Below are positions 20,892 to 30,420 of a stretch of DNA of 64,000 nt, one piece after another. Position numbers and translations under genes: made by a program. This DNA comes from an uncultured Blautia sp. GTDB taxonomy: Bacteria > Bacillota > Clostridia > Lachnospirales > Lachnospiraceae. Under the pieces are notes generated by a model. The model was not told where the DNA came from, did no database searches, and saw nothing but the letters and a program-made list of their open reading frames with translations. The stretch lies in contig NZ_CALFLA010000056.1 in assembly GCF_937880195.1 (NCBI RefSeq), positions 3,341-67,340 of the forward strand. Direction: 5' to 3'. Position 1 is the first letter of the stretch. The number at the start of each line of letters is the position of its first letter.

Positions 20892-22105
20892 TGCTTCTCT
20901 CCTTTCCTGCAGATCAATACTGCCAGTATTCCAAGAACCGTCATACTGGAAAAAACCAGAAGAAGGACGCCTGTTTCCACAGCTGATCTATCGCCTGTTT
21001 TTACTGCTGATTTCGCTTCTGCTGTATGAATCTCTGCATCTGTATTATACGGTGTTTTTCCTCCGTCCTGTTCCGTCTTACCGTCCTCTTCACTGACAGA
21101 AAAAATCCACTGTACATCAGCCTCCCTTAAAGCATAGGAATTGTCCCACTCTTTTGGAACAGAAAGATGGAATACCATTCTCCCTGATCTTGAAGGCGAG
21201 ACAACGCCCAGGGAATGGTTTTTCGTCAGTTTTGGAGAATCCAGAGTTCCCTGATACAAAAGTTTCCCGTCCATAAGTATCTTAAGTCTTATCTGCTGAA
21301 GAAGTTCTATATTTTCTTTGTTTTTGCTGTTTACTTTAGTTCGGAAAAAAATCTCAGCCTCCTGATCTGTGGTATTTGAAACTTCCACTGTATCCTTAAA
21401 CCTGTCTCCCGGCATGGCTATGCCAAGATTATTAAAAAAATCTCCCGGAACAGCAAGAAGTTTATGGGCCTTTCCGCTAAACTCTACAGACAGCTTTGTA
21501 CCAGGAGCCGGACAGGATGGCGCTCTGCCTTTCTCATGAACGCAGGCCAAAATTTTTTGATTTCCCCATGGAGACATTCCAGAAAAGTCCGGCAAAAAGT
21601 TCTCTGCCTGAATGGCCTCCGCTTCTATTAAAATCCCAAGCCCCTGCCCGGAGTGCAGCTCTGTCCAGGCAGAAGGAATCCTGATACCCTGAAATAAGTC
21701 CACGCTTTCTCCTCTGTTCAGCACCTCTATGTAATAATAATATTCACCTCGTTTCACCCATTCTTCTGAAATTCCCCACAGCATTCTGTCATGGAAACCT
21801 TCCTGTTCTTTTTTTTGATTCTCGTAACAAATTCTCGCCCGCACCCAGCAGGGACGTGCATAATTGGTAATCCTTGGGATTTTGGAGTGCGTCTCTCCCG
21901 GAAGAATGGTTTGATTCTTTTTATAGGGAAGCTCTGTACTTCCCTTTTTCCGGTACTCTTCCAGTTCAATATTTACATCTCCTACTGCAATATGATTATT
22001 TACTTTGACACTGTCGGAAAAAGAGCCATAAACAGCAATGGCTCCTGCCAGAATTGCCGCAAGTGCTGCTGCCATTCCTTTTACTGTATTCCTGATCATA
22101 TTCAC
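20888..22105 (-). CDS. TasA/camelysin-like exported protein with C-terminal membrane anchor
   Basis: 405 residues. The signal region ends A-V-Y-G-S-F-S-D-S-V, followed by N-N-H-I-A-V-G-D-V-N-I-E-L, matching the start of mature TasA-like domains. Two tandem TasA-like beta domains are likely (about 30-180 and 200-345), the second with S-N-T-T-D-Q-E-A. The C-terminus has V-K-T-G-D, a ~20-residue hydrophobic helix and a basic tail (RKGEKQ), like a sortase-type or membrane anchor, although the motif lacks the canonical L-P. It could tether the fibre to the envelope. Begins 37 nt after the preceding TasA-like gene. Confidence 0.75.
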   Translation of the reverse strand: MNMIRNTVKGMAAALAAILAGAIAVYGSFSDSVKVNNHIAVGDVNIELEEYRKKGSTELPYKKNQTILPGETHSKIPRITNYARPCWVRARICYENQKKEQEGFHDRMLWGISEEWVKRGEYYYYIEVLNRGESVDLFQGIRIPSAWTELHSGQGLGILIEAEAIQAENFLPDFSGMSPWGNQKILACVHEKGRAPSCPAPGTKLSVEFSGKAHKLLAVPGDFFNNLGIAMPGDRFKDTVEVSNTTDQEAEIFFRTKVNSKNKENIELLQQIRLKILMDGKLLYQGTLDSPKLTKNHSLGVVSPSRSGRMVFHLSVPKEWDNSYALREADVQWIFSVSEEDGKTEQDGGKTPYNTDAEIHTAEAKSAVKTGDRSAVETGVLLLVFSSMTVLGILAVLICRKGEKQ

Positions 22106-22142
22106 CCCCTTCAGAACAAATGCAGTTTATTTCTCCCGGCTC

Positions 22143-22793
22143 TTAAAAAGCAGCCTGCCCCTCCTGTCCTGCATTTTGATTTACATATTTCCCATAAGCC
22201 TCCCTGGCTTTTTCCTTAACGGAACCTCCGTCTCCGCCAGTATATGCAGTCTGGATGGCGTATGCCCTGACCGGAATACTAAGCTGCTGCCCGTCAAGCT
22301 GCCCCTCTATAATATTCAGAAACTTAATGCTGTCAAAAAGCTTTTCTGTGGTCTGTTCCGGTTTCAGCACCTGGTCGTAAGCATATACATATACCATATT
22401 GTCGTCCTTTTTCCTGGAATCCAGTTTCGACCATTTTTCCCCTGTATGGAAGGTAAACAGCTCCTGCAGTTTATGTTCCATCCGTTTTCCTTCATAATCT
22501 GCTGCTGTTACCTCTTTCATTGGTATACCAACCTCCAGGTATACAAAAGCATCGTTTGTCCCTGTATTTTTTATCTGGGGATCCTTCTGGATCTGTTTTC
22601 CTGGCTCCATTGTTTTATGGTCGTCAGGGTTCCATCCCGGTTCCTGAAGTTCGATTTTTACCTGTCCCACAACAAAGGGGTTTTCCGCTTTATCATAATC
22701 CGTTAGATAGGCGGAGACGCCTCCTGCCGCCGCCAACCCGAGGGCTCCTGCAAGGAGAACCGCTGTTGCTATATTTCTTTTTGATTTTTTCAT
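22143..22793 (-). CDS. TasA/camelysin-like SipW-dependent secreted protein
   Basis: 216 residues. The signal peptide ends G-V-S-A-Y-L-T-D-Y-D, the clearest SipW-type cleavage context in the operon, and the mature protein begins with N-P-F-V-V-G-Q-V-K-I-E-L. TasA forms extracellular fibres in Bacillus biofilms, and camelysin is its relative in B. cereus. The N-T-G-T-N-D-A-F-V-Y-L-E core is typical of the domain. Its start overlaps the signal peptidase stop by 4 nt, so enzyme and substrate are translationally coupled. Probably the major subunit because it is first and simplest. Confidence 0.82.
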   Translation of the reverse strand: MKKSKRNIATAVLLAGALGLAAAGGVSAYLTDYDKAENPFVVGQVKIELQEPGWNPDDHKTMEPGKQIQKDPQIKNTGTNDAFVYLEVGIPMKEVTAADYEGKRMEHKLQELFTFHTGEKWSKLDSRKKDDNMVYVYAYDQVLKPEQTTEKLFDSIKFLNIIEGQLDGQQLSIPVRAYAIQTAYTGGDGGSVKEKAREAYGKYVNQNAGQEGQAAF

Positions 22794-23272
22794 GTATGTT
22801 TCCGCATAGTCTTTCTATGCTCTCCTTTCCAATGTATGATAAAGAAAATCAATTCCTGAATGAGCATCAGTCCAATGACGCCCAACACTGTTTTCTGTCG
22901 GAGAAAAAAAGCGCCATATCCCAAAAAAGGAATGGAAAATACTACAGTTCCCTCTATCTGATCTGGATGTACAAAATAAGGATCCTCCTTCTCATTTGCG
23001 TCTCCCCTGGTAACATACAGGCCGTTCTCCTTTCTTATGACCCGGTGCGTCACCAGAGAATCTCTGAGACGGTACATGATCACATCTCCCGGCTCTGGTT
23101 TTTTCTGTTTTTTGTCTGTAAAGATCAGGCCTCCTGTTTTAATAGCTGGTTCCATTGAACCGGAAAGAACCGCCTGCGCGGAAAATCTGCCTGACGGCGC
23201 CAGAAACAAATAACATCCCACAATCAGAAATAACGCCAGAATGCCTCTGGTAATCTGCTCTGCTTTTTTCAT
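22790..23272 (-). CDS. sipW: SipW-type (ER-type) signal peptidase I
   Basis: 160 residues with an N-terminal and a C-terminal membrane helix. The catalytic Ser is in V-L-S-G-S-M-E-P and the partner is His in V-T-H-R-V-I, the Ser-His arrangement of archaeal/ER and SipW peptidases instead of the bacterial Ser-Lys dyad. R-G-D-A-N-E (box E) is present. It cleaves signal peptides on the outer face of the membrane, probably those of the three TasA-like proteins encoded downstream. First gene of the operon. Confidence 0.92.
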   Translation of the reverse strand: MKKAEQITRGILALFLIVGCYLFLAPSGRFSAQAVLSGSMEPAIKTGGLIFTDKKQKKPEPGDVIMYRLRDSLVTHRVIRKENGLYVTRGDANEKEDPYFVHPDQIEGTVVFSIPFLGYGAFFLRQKTVLGVIGLMLIQELIFFIIHWKGEHRKTMRKHT

Positions 23273-23609
23273 ATGCTCATTCTTCCTTATATTTTCAGTT
23301 TTTACATGGCGGAGCTCTGCCCCGCAGCCAGCATTTCATAGATTACGCCCGCTTTCTCCTTCGTTTGAGAAGGGCAAAATGAATAGATCTTGGAATTGAA
23401 AAAAATGAATGACACCTTAAGAATAAGAAAATAACAGAAGAGTATAATACTCTGAAGAATTCCCTGAAAACGGGAAGAAAGCGGCGTATTCTTTTTATAA
23501 GACTAAAGGAGGCCATCTCCTTCAACCTTCATACAATGTGGAATTTCCCCGATAAACCTTCTGAAAAAGGCGGTGCAGGATGAACGTCCCTGCTTGTTTA
23601 GATGCTTTT
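23273..23609 (-). promoter_or_regulatory. Long untranslated leader of the sipW operon
   Basis: About 330 nt separate the promoter at 23610-23638 from the sipW start. I find hairpin-forming parts (a GCAGG-type stem near 23580, a perfect AGAGTAT/ATACTCT stem near 23437-23451, a GC-rich hairpin near 23310) but no riboswitch class I recognise and no T-rich terminator directly before the gene. The 60-codon open frame inside it lacks a well placed ribosome site. Confidence 0.4.
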
Positions 23610-23638
23610 ATTCTATCCCCCGGCCACTGGAAAGTCAA
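23610..23638 (-). promoter_or_regulatory. Promoter of the sipW operon
   Basis: TTGACT (23633-23638), 17-bp spacer, TAGAAT (23610-23615). It is strong by sequence and lies directly downstream of the leuD terminator. Confidence 0.7.
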
Positions 23639-23666
23639 CGAAATTCGTTCGTCAAATTACTCCCTC

Positions 23667-23711
23667 AAAAAAAGACAATCCCGGACAAAAATCCTGGATT
23701 GTCTTTTTTGT
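23667..23711 (-). terminator. Terminator of leuCD
   Basis: Stem AAAGACAATCC(A)GG / CCGGGATTGTCTTTTT flanked by T-run on the minus strand, three bases after leuD. Confidence 0.88.
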
Positions 23712-23713
23712 GA

Positions 23714-24199
23714 TTACTTTTTATTAATATAATTTACAAGTCCTCCGGCCTGTATGATTTTCTGCATAAACTCTGGAAAGGCCTGGCCTTTAAATTCTGT
23801 TCCTTTTGTGCGGTTGTAGATCATTCCAGAATCAAAATCCACCTCAACCTCATCTCCGGCTTCAATGCCTTTGCTGGCGCTTGGACACTCAATAATAGGA
23901 AGACCGATATTAATAGCGTTTCTGTAAAAAATTCTGGCAAATGTTTCTGCGATCACACAGCTTACTCCTGCTGCCTTAATTGCAATAGGGGCATGTTCTC
24001 TGGAGGAACCGCAGCCGAAATTCTTATCTGCTACAATAATATCTCCTTTTTTCACCTGATCCACAAATTCTTTGTCAATATCTTCCATACAGTGGGTTGC
24101 CAGCTCTGCGGGATCTGAAGAATTCAGATAACGCGCCGGGATGATCACGTCCGTATCTACATTGTCTCCATATTTAAACACTCTGCCTTTTGCCTGCAT
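23714..24199 (-). CDS. leuD: 3-isopropylmalate dehydratase, small subunit LeuD
   Basis: 161 residues, the short LeuD type that pairs with the ~420-residue LeuC. Forms the swivel domain of the aconitase-like enzyme that isomerises 2- to 3-isopropylmalate. The N-terminal [12 protein letters not shown] and the [10 protein letters not shown] motif, which binds substrate, are intact. Starts 13 nt after leuC with a GGAGG-like site; operon ends at the terminator just beyond. Confidence 0.95.
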   Translation of the reverse strand: MQAKGRVFKYGDNVDTDVIIPARYLNSSDPAELATHCMEDIDKEFVDQVKKGDIIVADKNFGCGSSREHAPIAIKAAGVSCVIAETFARIFYRNAINIGLPIIECPSASKGIEAGDEVEVDFDSGMIYNRTKGTEFKGQAFPEFMQKIIQAGGLVNYINKK

Positions 24200-24212
24200 A
24201 GCTTTCTCCTCC

Positions 24213-25481
24213 TTATAATCCCAGCTCTTCCGGTGCGGAAATCCTGCCTGTCACTGCGCTTGCTGCCGCCACTGCCGGACTGGCGAGATATACTTCTGAA
24301 TCCACATGTCCCATACGGCCCACAAAATTACGGTTTGTTGTAGAAATACATCTCTCTCCTGCTGCCAAAATACCCATATATCCGCCAAGACATGGTCCGC
24401 AGGTAGGAGTGCTAACTACAGCTCCTGCCTCAATAAAGATTTTCAGAAGCCCTTCCTCCATTGCCTGAAGATAAACGCCCTGTGTTGCCGGGATCACAAT
24501 GCAGCGCACTCCTTTTTTTACTTTTCGTCCTTTCAGGATTTCTGCCGCTATGCGAAGATCCTGGATCCGTCCGTTTGTGCAGGAACCGATAACTGCCTGG
24601 TCTATGGTCACATCTTCCTGGATCTCTGAAATTGTTTTTGTGTTTTCTGGAAGATGCGGGAAGGAAACAGTAGGCTCCAGCTTTCCAAGGTCAATGGTGT
24701 ACTCTGCCTCGTAAACAGCGTCGTCATCCGCTTCATAAACCTTATAGGGTCTTACGGAATGTTCCTTCATATATTCTTCCGTCAGCGCATCTACAGGGAA
24801 GATCCCATTTTTTCCGCCTGCTTCAATAGCCATGTTTGCAATGGTAAAGCGGTCGTCCATAGAAAGATTCTGAATGCCGTCCCCGACAAATTCCATGGAT
24901 TTATAAAGAGCGCCGTCCACACCGATCATACCGATAATATGCAGGATCACGTCCTTGCCGCTGACCCACTTGGACGGCTTTCCGATAATATTAAACTTAA
25001 TAGCTGAAGGAACCTTAAACCAAGCCTTGCCAGTCACCATTCCAGCCGCCATATCTGTACTTCCAACGCCTGTAGAAAATGCTCCAAGAGCGCCGTAGGT
25101 ACAGGTGTGGGAGTCTGCGCCAATAATCACGTCTCCGGCAACTGTCAGTCCCTTTTCCGGCAGAAGCGCATGTTCGATTCCCATTTCCCCTACGTCAAAA
25201 TAATTTGTAATTTCATGGCGGCAGGCAAATTCTCTGACGCATTTGCAGTGTTCTGCAGACTTGATGTCTTTATTTGGAATAAAATGATCCATTACAAGAG
25301 CAATCTTATCCTTATCAAAAACTGTATTTACTTTCATCTTGTCCATTTCATGAATTGCCACCGGAGAGGTGATATCGTTTCCCAGAACAAGATCCAGATC
25401 CGCCTCGATCAACTGGCCGGCTTCCACATGATCCAGGCCTGCATGTGCTGCCAGAATCTTCTGTGTCATTGTCATTCCCAT
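24213..25481 (-). CDS. leuC: 3-isopropylmalate dehydratase, large subunit LeuC
   Basis: 422 residues, typical of the two-subunit archaeal/clostridial class. Holds the [4Fe-4S] cluster: one Cys in G-S-C-T-N-G-R and two in [17 protein letters not shown] and the surrounding substrate site are present. The start at 25481 is chosen because GGAGG lies 9 nt upstream; a further upstream ATG at 25502 overlaps the ribosome site. Preceded by the ilvC terminator and palindromic repeat copy 2, so its expression may depend on read-through from ilvC or on an unseen promoter. leuB is not in the window. Confidence 0.94.
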   Translation of the reverse strand: MGMTMTQKILAAHAGLDHVEAGQLIEADLDLVLGNDITSPVAIHEMDKMKVNTVFDKDKIALVMDHFIPNKDIKSAEHCKCVREFACRHEITNYFDVGEMGIEHALLPEKGLTVAGDVIIGADSHTCTYGALGAFSTGVGSTDMAAGMVTGKAWFKVPSAIKFNIIGKPSKWVSGKDVILHIIGMIGVDGALYKSMEFVGDGIQNLSMDDRFTIANMAIEAGGKNGIFPVDALTEEYMKEHSVRPYKVYEADDDAVYEAEYTIDLGKLEPTVSFPHLPENTKTISEIQEDVTIDQAVIGSCTNGRIQDLRIAAEILKGRKVKKGVRCIVIPATQGVYLQAMEEGLLKIFIEAGAVVSTPTCGPCLGGYMGILAAGERCISTTNRNFVGRMGHVDSEVYLASPAVAAASAVTGRISAPEELGL

Positions 25482-25509
25482 GGTTCTTTTCCTCCATTCC
25501 ATTTGTTCT

Positions 25510-25546
25510 GGAAAGTTAGTACAGAATGTACAACTTTCCTAATAAA
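25510..25546. repeat. Palindromic repeat family A, copy 2
   Basis: Minus strand: TTTATTAGGAAAG, TT, GTACATTCTGTAC, T, AACTTTCC. It starts 3 nt beyond the T-run of the ilvC terminator and lies directly before the leuC ribosome site. The core is identical to the other two copies except at the pair after GGAAAG and the single base after the central stem. Confidence 0.85.
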
Positions 25547-25548
25547 AG

Positions 25549-25581
25549 ACAAAAATCCCCTGTCAGGAAGACAGGGGATTT
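25549..25581 (-). terminator. Terminator between ilvC and leuC
   Basis: Perfect 11-bp stem AATCCCCTGTC / GACAGGGGATT with a TTTTT run on the minus strand, 10 nt after the ilvC stop. It could end ilvNC or attenuate transcription into leuCD. Confidence 0.88.
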
Positions 25582-25590
25582 GAATACGGA

Positions 25591-26685
<1,095 letters not shown>

Positions 26686-27183
26686 TTAAAGGAACGTTAT
26701 ATCTGACGCCCCTCTGGAAAGTCCTGTAATGCCGGTTCTTGCCAGCTCCAGAATCTCATAGTCTTCCAGCAGCTTTACAAAAGCCCCCAACTTACTCTTG
26801 CTTCCTGTTAATTCGATCACAAGAGATTCCTTAGCCACGTCAATAACATTGGCACGGAAAATATTCGCAATAGAGATGATTGCCTCTCTCTGTTCCGGCT
26901 TAGCCGTAACCTTAACCAGCACCAGCTCTCGACTTACGCTGTTATCCGGCTCCAGTACCTTAATGTCTCTTACATCAACCAGCTTGGCAAGCTGCTTGGT
27001 AATCTGTTCCAGAATCAGCTCATCACCGCTGCAGACAACTGTCATTCTGGAATAGCGTTCATCTGCCGTAACGCCAACGGATAAGCTGTCGATATTATAA
27101 CCTCTCCGGCTGAATAATCCGGAAATACGACTTAATACACCTGCGGTATTATCTACTAACAGGGACAAAATTCTCTTTTGCAT
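26686..27183 (-). CDS. ilvN: Acetolactate synthase, regulatory small subunit IlvN (IlvH)
   Basis: 165 residues. An N-terminal ACT domain (N-T-A-G-V-L-S-R-I-S-G-L-F-S-R-R-G-Y-N-I) binds valine for feedback inhibition, followed by the conserved C-terminal ALS domain. It needs a catalytic IlvB, which is not encoded in this window, so the holoenzyme genes are split. First gene of an ilvN-ilvC unit with a consensus promoter 70 nt upstream. Confidence 0.95.
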   Translation of the reverse strand: MQKRILSLLVDNTAGVLSRISGLFSRRGYNIDSLSVGVTADERYSRMTVVCSGDELILEQITKQLAKLVDVRDIKVLEPDNSVSRELVLVKVTAKPEQREAIISIANIFRANVIDVAKESLVIELTGSKSKLGAFVKLLEDYEILELARTGITGLSRGASDITFL

Positions 27184-27250
27184 AATCCACCTGCTTTCAG
27201 TACTTTAATAGTGTAAATCTTTAATCTCATAAAACATCTGCATGGTTATC

Positions 27251-27278
27251 ATTATATCAATATTCAATGATTTGTCAA
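27251..27278 (-). promoter_or_regulatory. Promoter of ilvN-ilvC
   Basis: TTGACA (27273-27278), 16-bp spacer, TATAAT (27251-27256). No T-box or terminator is visible between it and ilvN, unlike leuA. Confidence 0.85.
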
Positions 27279-27295
27279 TGTAAAATTGTACAAAA

Positions 27296-28363
27296 TCATA
27301 CAAGATATTTGTTTTTTAAAGTATCAATAGCTTTTGGATTCAGGTACAGAGCTTTTTTCATGAAATATTCCATGGAGCCATAATCTTTTTCAATAGTATC
27401 AAATACCATATCCAGATATTCTCCCTTAACTTTGTAAAGAATCCTTACTTTATCCATAACCCTGCTGTCCACAATGGTCTTTGTCTCCAGATAGCGGACC
27501 ATATGCTGCATTTCCTCTTCAAGATAAAGATTGGTCTTTAAGAAATCCTCCCGGATCACCTCTCTCGGAACACCAAGAGCACTGAGAAGAAGGGCAGTTC
27601 CCACACCTACCCGGTCCTTTCCGGCGCTGCAGTGCCACAAAACAGCTCCCCCTTCATGGTGAAGAATAAGATCCATAAATCTGGCATACTGCTTCACTGA
27701 ATACTGATCCCTCACAAAATTCCGATACTGATTCTCAATAAATTCCTCTGGAACAATATTCATATTTTTCATAAGCTTTATGATATTTTCAGGCCTGGAA
27801 AGCCCTTCCTGGGAAATTCCCAGAGTTTCCTCATCTACAATAGGGATTTCATGATAGCGCACCCCTTCCATCAGGGTATCCGGTTTTTCCAGAACCTCTT
27901 TTTTTGTCCGAAGATCTATCACCTCTGTCAGATGATACTCCTCTGTAAGCACATCCTGATCCGTAAGAGAAATATGATACAGGCTGCCGCTTCTAAGAAG
28001 GCGTCTGGGCAGGATATGTCTTCCGTCTTCTGTAACAAGCGCTCCCAGATCTCTGGTATTGGGAAGACTCTGAAGCTGGATCCTCCCTCCCTTTGGAAAG
28101 CCCACCACGATTTCTGGATTCAATGCGCTGAGAAGCTGTACGCAGTCATGGATTTCCTTATCTGTCATATCAAATTTATATCTTTTTTTTCTCCGGGTAA
28201 CAACAACAAGATAGCTGGTGCTGATCTGTTTCTGTTCCCCGCCGTTCACGCCTTCCTGCCGCTTATACACCCACAGGATATCACGGCAGGGAAGATGGTT
28301 GACCATCATATGTCTGGTAAATATCAGATTCCCATCTTCGATCCTAATTTTTCCATATTTCAT
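27296..28363 (-). CDS. Tyrosine-specific protein phosphatase with N-terminal PH-like domain
   Basis: 355 residues. Residues 1-85 form a beta-rich PH/GRAM-like domain without known motif. The rest is a bacterial Tyr/Ser phosphatase of the Y_phosphatase3 (Mycobacterium PtpB-like) family: N-T-R-D-L-G-A-L near residue 105 and the Cys-x5-Arg signature in W-H-C-S-A-G-K-D-R-V-G. Substrate could be phosphoprotein or phosphoinositide. Last gene of a four-gene unit with M18 and M20 peptidases and a HAD phosphatase, 13 nt after the M20 gene. Confidence 0.85.
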   Translation of the reverse strand: MKYGKIRIEDGNLIFTRHMMVNHLPCRDILWVYKRQEGVNGGEQKQISTSYLVVVTRRKKRYKFDMTDKEIHDCVQLLSALNPEIVVGFPKGGRIQLQSLPNTRDLGALVTEDGRHILPRRLLRSGSLYHISLTDQDVLTEEYHLTEVIDLRTKKEVLEKPDTLMEGVRYHEIPIVDEETLGISQEGLSRPENIIKLMKNMNIVPEEFIENQYRNFVRDQYSVKQYARFMDLILHHEGGAVLWHCSAGKDRVGVGTALLLSALGVPREVIREDFLKTNLYLEEEMQHMVRYLETKTIVDSRVMDKVRILYKVKGEYLDMVFDTIEKDYGSMEYFMKKALYLNPKAIDTLKNKYLV

Positions 28364-28376
28364 AATTCTCTCTCTT

Positions 28377-29555
28377 TCAGTCTGCCTGTAAAACAGACTC
28401 CCCGATTCTTTTTATCATCCTGCAGACTGTTTCCAAACTATAGGAAAAAATCCGCTGGTCCAACTCCATCCTGGGATGGTGAAGAGGGTATGGATTTCCA
28501 GGCTTTTGAGCCAAAAACACCAAAAATATCCCTCTTGTTTTCTGGAAATAACGATAGGCATTGTCTCCTGCCAGAAACAACTCGTCTTCCCCCTCCAGGA
28601 AAAAACGGTCTCCAAAGACAGCCTTCCCTGTTTCCTCTGCAAGCCTTGTAAATTCGGGATCGTTGGCAAAAGCAAGCACCGGCTCTTTCAAAAAAGAAAG
28701 AGTGATCTGGGCTCCCGTTTCTTTTTCTGTCTTTTTAAGTCTTTTTTGAAGCTCATGGTAAAGGCCGTAAAAATCTTCTTCCCGGCAGGCGCGGATATTC
28801 CCGGTCAATACCATGGAATCCGCAATAATATTGGCGTATTCGCCGCCATGGGCAGTACCTATTCCTACCAGACAAGGAGCATCTCCTTTATATGAATGAT
28901 TCAGATCATGAATCTCCTGAACTGCTCTTGCTCCTGCATAAATGCTGTCTATTCCCTTGTCCGCCTCGCTCCAGTGACTTGCCTTTCCTTTGATCTTAAT
29001 CTGGATCCCGGCGATCATAGCCGACGCCTGCCCCTCATGAACCGCCATTCCAAAAGGCATATCTACCGCAAAATGGAACATCAGAAACGCGTCTGCCGCC
29101 GGATTTCCCAGCGCCCCTGCATCCAGCATTCTCCTGGCGCCCTCTCCAATCTCCTCTGCAGGTTCAAAAAGGATTCTTACATTTACAGGAAACGTTTCCT
29201 GTTCATCCGCGAGTATTTTGCAGAATGTCAACGCTACTGCCAAAATGGCATCATGTCCGCAGGCATGCATACAGCCAGGATTTACCGAAGCATAGGGAAG
29301 CCCAGTTTTTTCTTCTATGGGAAGCCCGTCCATCTCTGCCCGCAGAACAACTGTCTTTTTTCTTTTTTTCAGCTTTGGAAGCTCTGCGATCATACCTGTG
29401 GGCGCAACCGGAATGATCTCAAATCCCAGTTCTTCCAGGCGCTTCCGTATATAGGCTGCTGTTTCTTTTTCCTCCAGCCCAAGCTCTGGATGCATATGAA
29501 AATATTGTCTGTGCCGAAGCAGCTCTTCCTGATAATTTTCAAAATTATTGTTCAT
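28377..29555 (-). CDS. M20-family amidohydrolase (N-acyl amino acid or peptide hydrolase)
   Basis: 392 residues. M20D-type zinc hydrolase related to hippurate and N-acetyl-diaminopimelate deacetylases. N-terminal H-M-H-P-E-L-G; M-H-A-C-G-H-D-A carries the metal ligands; L-F-E-P-A-E-E-I-G-E-G-A-R-R-M the catalytic Glu pair. A dimerisation domain sits in the middle (about 180-295). Because dapL in this window uses the direct aminotransferase route, a role in acetylated diaminopimelate synthesis is unlikely; scavenging of acylated amino acids is more plausible. Confidence 0.85.
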   Translation of the reverse strand: MNNNFENYQEELLRHRQYFHMHPELGLEEKETAAYIRKRLEELGFEIIPVAPTGMIAELPKLKKRKKTVVLRAEMDGLPIEEKTGLPYASVNPGCMHACGHDAILAVALTFCKILADEQETFPVNVRILFEPAEEIGEGARRMLDAGALGNPAADAFLMFHFAVDMPFGMAVHEGQASAMIAGIQIKIKGKASHWSEADKGIDSIYAGARAVQEIHDLNHSYKGDAPCLVGIGTAHGGEYANIIADSMVLTGNIRACREEDFYGLYHELQKRLKKTEKETGAQITLSFLKEPVLAFANDPEFTRLAEETGKAVFGDRFFLEGEDELFLAGDNAYRYFQKTRGIFLVFLAQKPGNPYPLHHPRMELDQRIFSYSLETVCRMIKRIGESVLQAD

Positions 29556-29595
29556 TTATTCTTTGCCTTTTCAGGGTCCGTATTTCATAAGTATT

Positions 29596-30408
29596 TTAAA
29601 CTTTAATCAGATCCAGCTTTTCCAATCCGTTTCTGATCCCATAATGAAACATATCCTCAGTAACATAATCCGCAAGCTCTTTAATCTTCTGGGACGCGTT
29701 TCCCATAGCCACTTTTACAGCTGCATATTCGAACATGGAGAGATCATTATTACTGTCCCCAAATACAATGGTGTCCTCCCAGGGAATATCAAAAATCCTG
29801 CATACCGCAGCAATTCCTACTGCCTTATTACATCCCTTTGGAACAAATTCTATGGTTGTCCCTACAAAAGAATTATTTTCATGCCGGATTACATCATACC
29901 ATTTGGAAAGCTCCCGGACAGCCTGCGCATCATCGCATCCCTCTGTCATCTTGGCGCTTATCTTATTGATTTTCATTGTGTTTTCGTTTCCGGTAATAGG
30001 TCTCCATTTTTTTCCAAGAGCCTGAGTGATCAGATCTCTATACCAGTTTACTTCCAGAGTGTACTCGTCTTTATCATAATACATATAGTCCGCCCCTTCC
30101 ATAACTGGGATCAGACCATATTTCCGAAGGATCTTCATGGATTCTTCCGCAGTTTCCATAGACATTTCTCTGTTAAAAAGGCGTGTGCCGTTCTTTTCAA
30201 TGGTTGCACCGCAGGCAGTGATCATCCCGGTAAAAGGAATCTTCTCCAGGTATTCCGGCACAAAAGCTCTGCTTCGCCCTGTGCAAAGCCATGCCTCATG
30301 ACCGTTTTTTACAAGCTGCGTAATCGCTGCCGCCGCACTGTACGGCACGCCTTTTTCAATATCGCAGACTGTTCCGTCCGCGTCAAAAAATACTGCTTTT
30401 TTATTCAT
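29596..30408 (-). CDS. HAD-superfamily hydrolase, Cof type
   Basis: 270 residues. Motif I is F-F-D-A-D-G-T-V-C-D with nucleophile Asp in the first position; C-T-G-R-S is motif II, and F-G-D-S-N-N-D-L-S-M-F is motif IV. The insert between motifs II and III gives the C2B cap of Cof-type sugar-phosphate or nucleotide phosphatases. Substrate unknown. Starts 12 nt after the M18 peptidase gene. Confidence 0.9.
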   Translation of the reverse strand: MNKKAVFFDADGTVCDIEKGVPYSAAAAITQLVKNGHEAWLCTGRSRAFVPEYLEKIPFTGMITACGATIEKNGTRLFNREMSMETAEESMKILRKYGLIPVMEGADYMYYDKDEYTLEVNWYRDLITQALGKKWRPITGNENTMKINKISAKMTEGCDDAQAVRELSKWYDVIRHENNSFVGTTIEFVPKGCNKAVGIAAVCRIFDIPWEDTIVFGDSNNDLSMFEYAAVKVAMGNASQKIKELADYVTEDMFHYGIRNGLEKLDLIKV

Positions 30409-30420
30409 TACAGCCCGCCC

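Noticed and set aside
20888-21060. LPxTG sortase signal at the end of the 405-residue protein
   Set aside because: V-K-T-G-D plus a helix and basic tail resembles one, but there is no L-P and no sortase gene in the window.
23343-23525. 60-codon open frame in the sipW leader with a hydrophobic middle and basic end
   Set aside because: The frame would start at TTG or at an ATG directly abutting the only GGAG, so it has no properly spaced ribosome site; composition looks like chance in an AT-rich leader.
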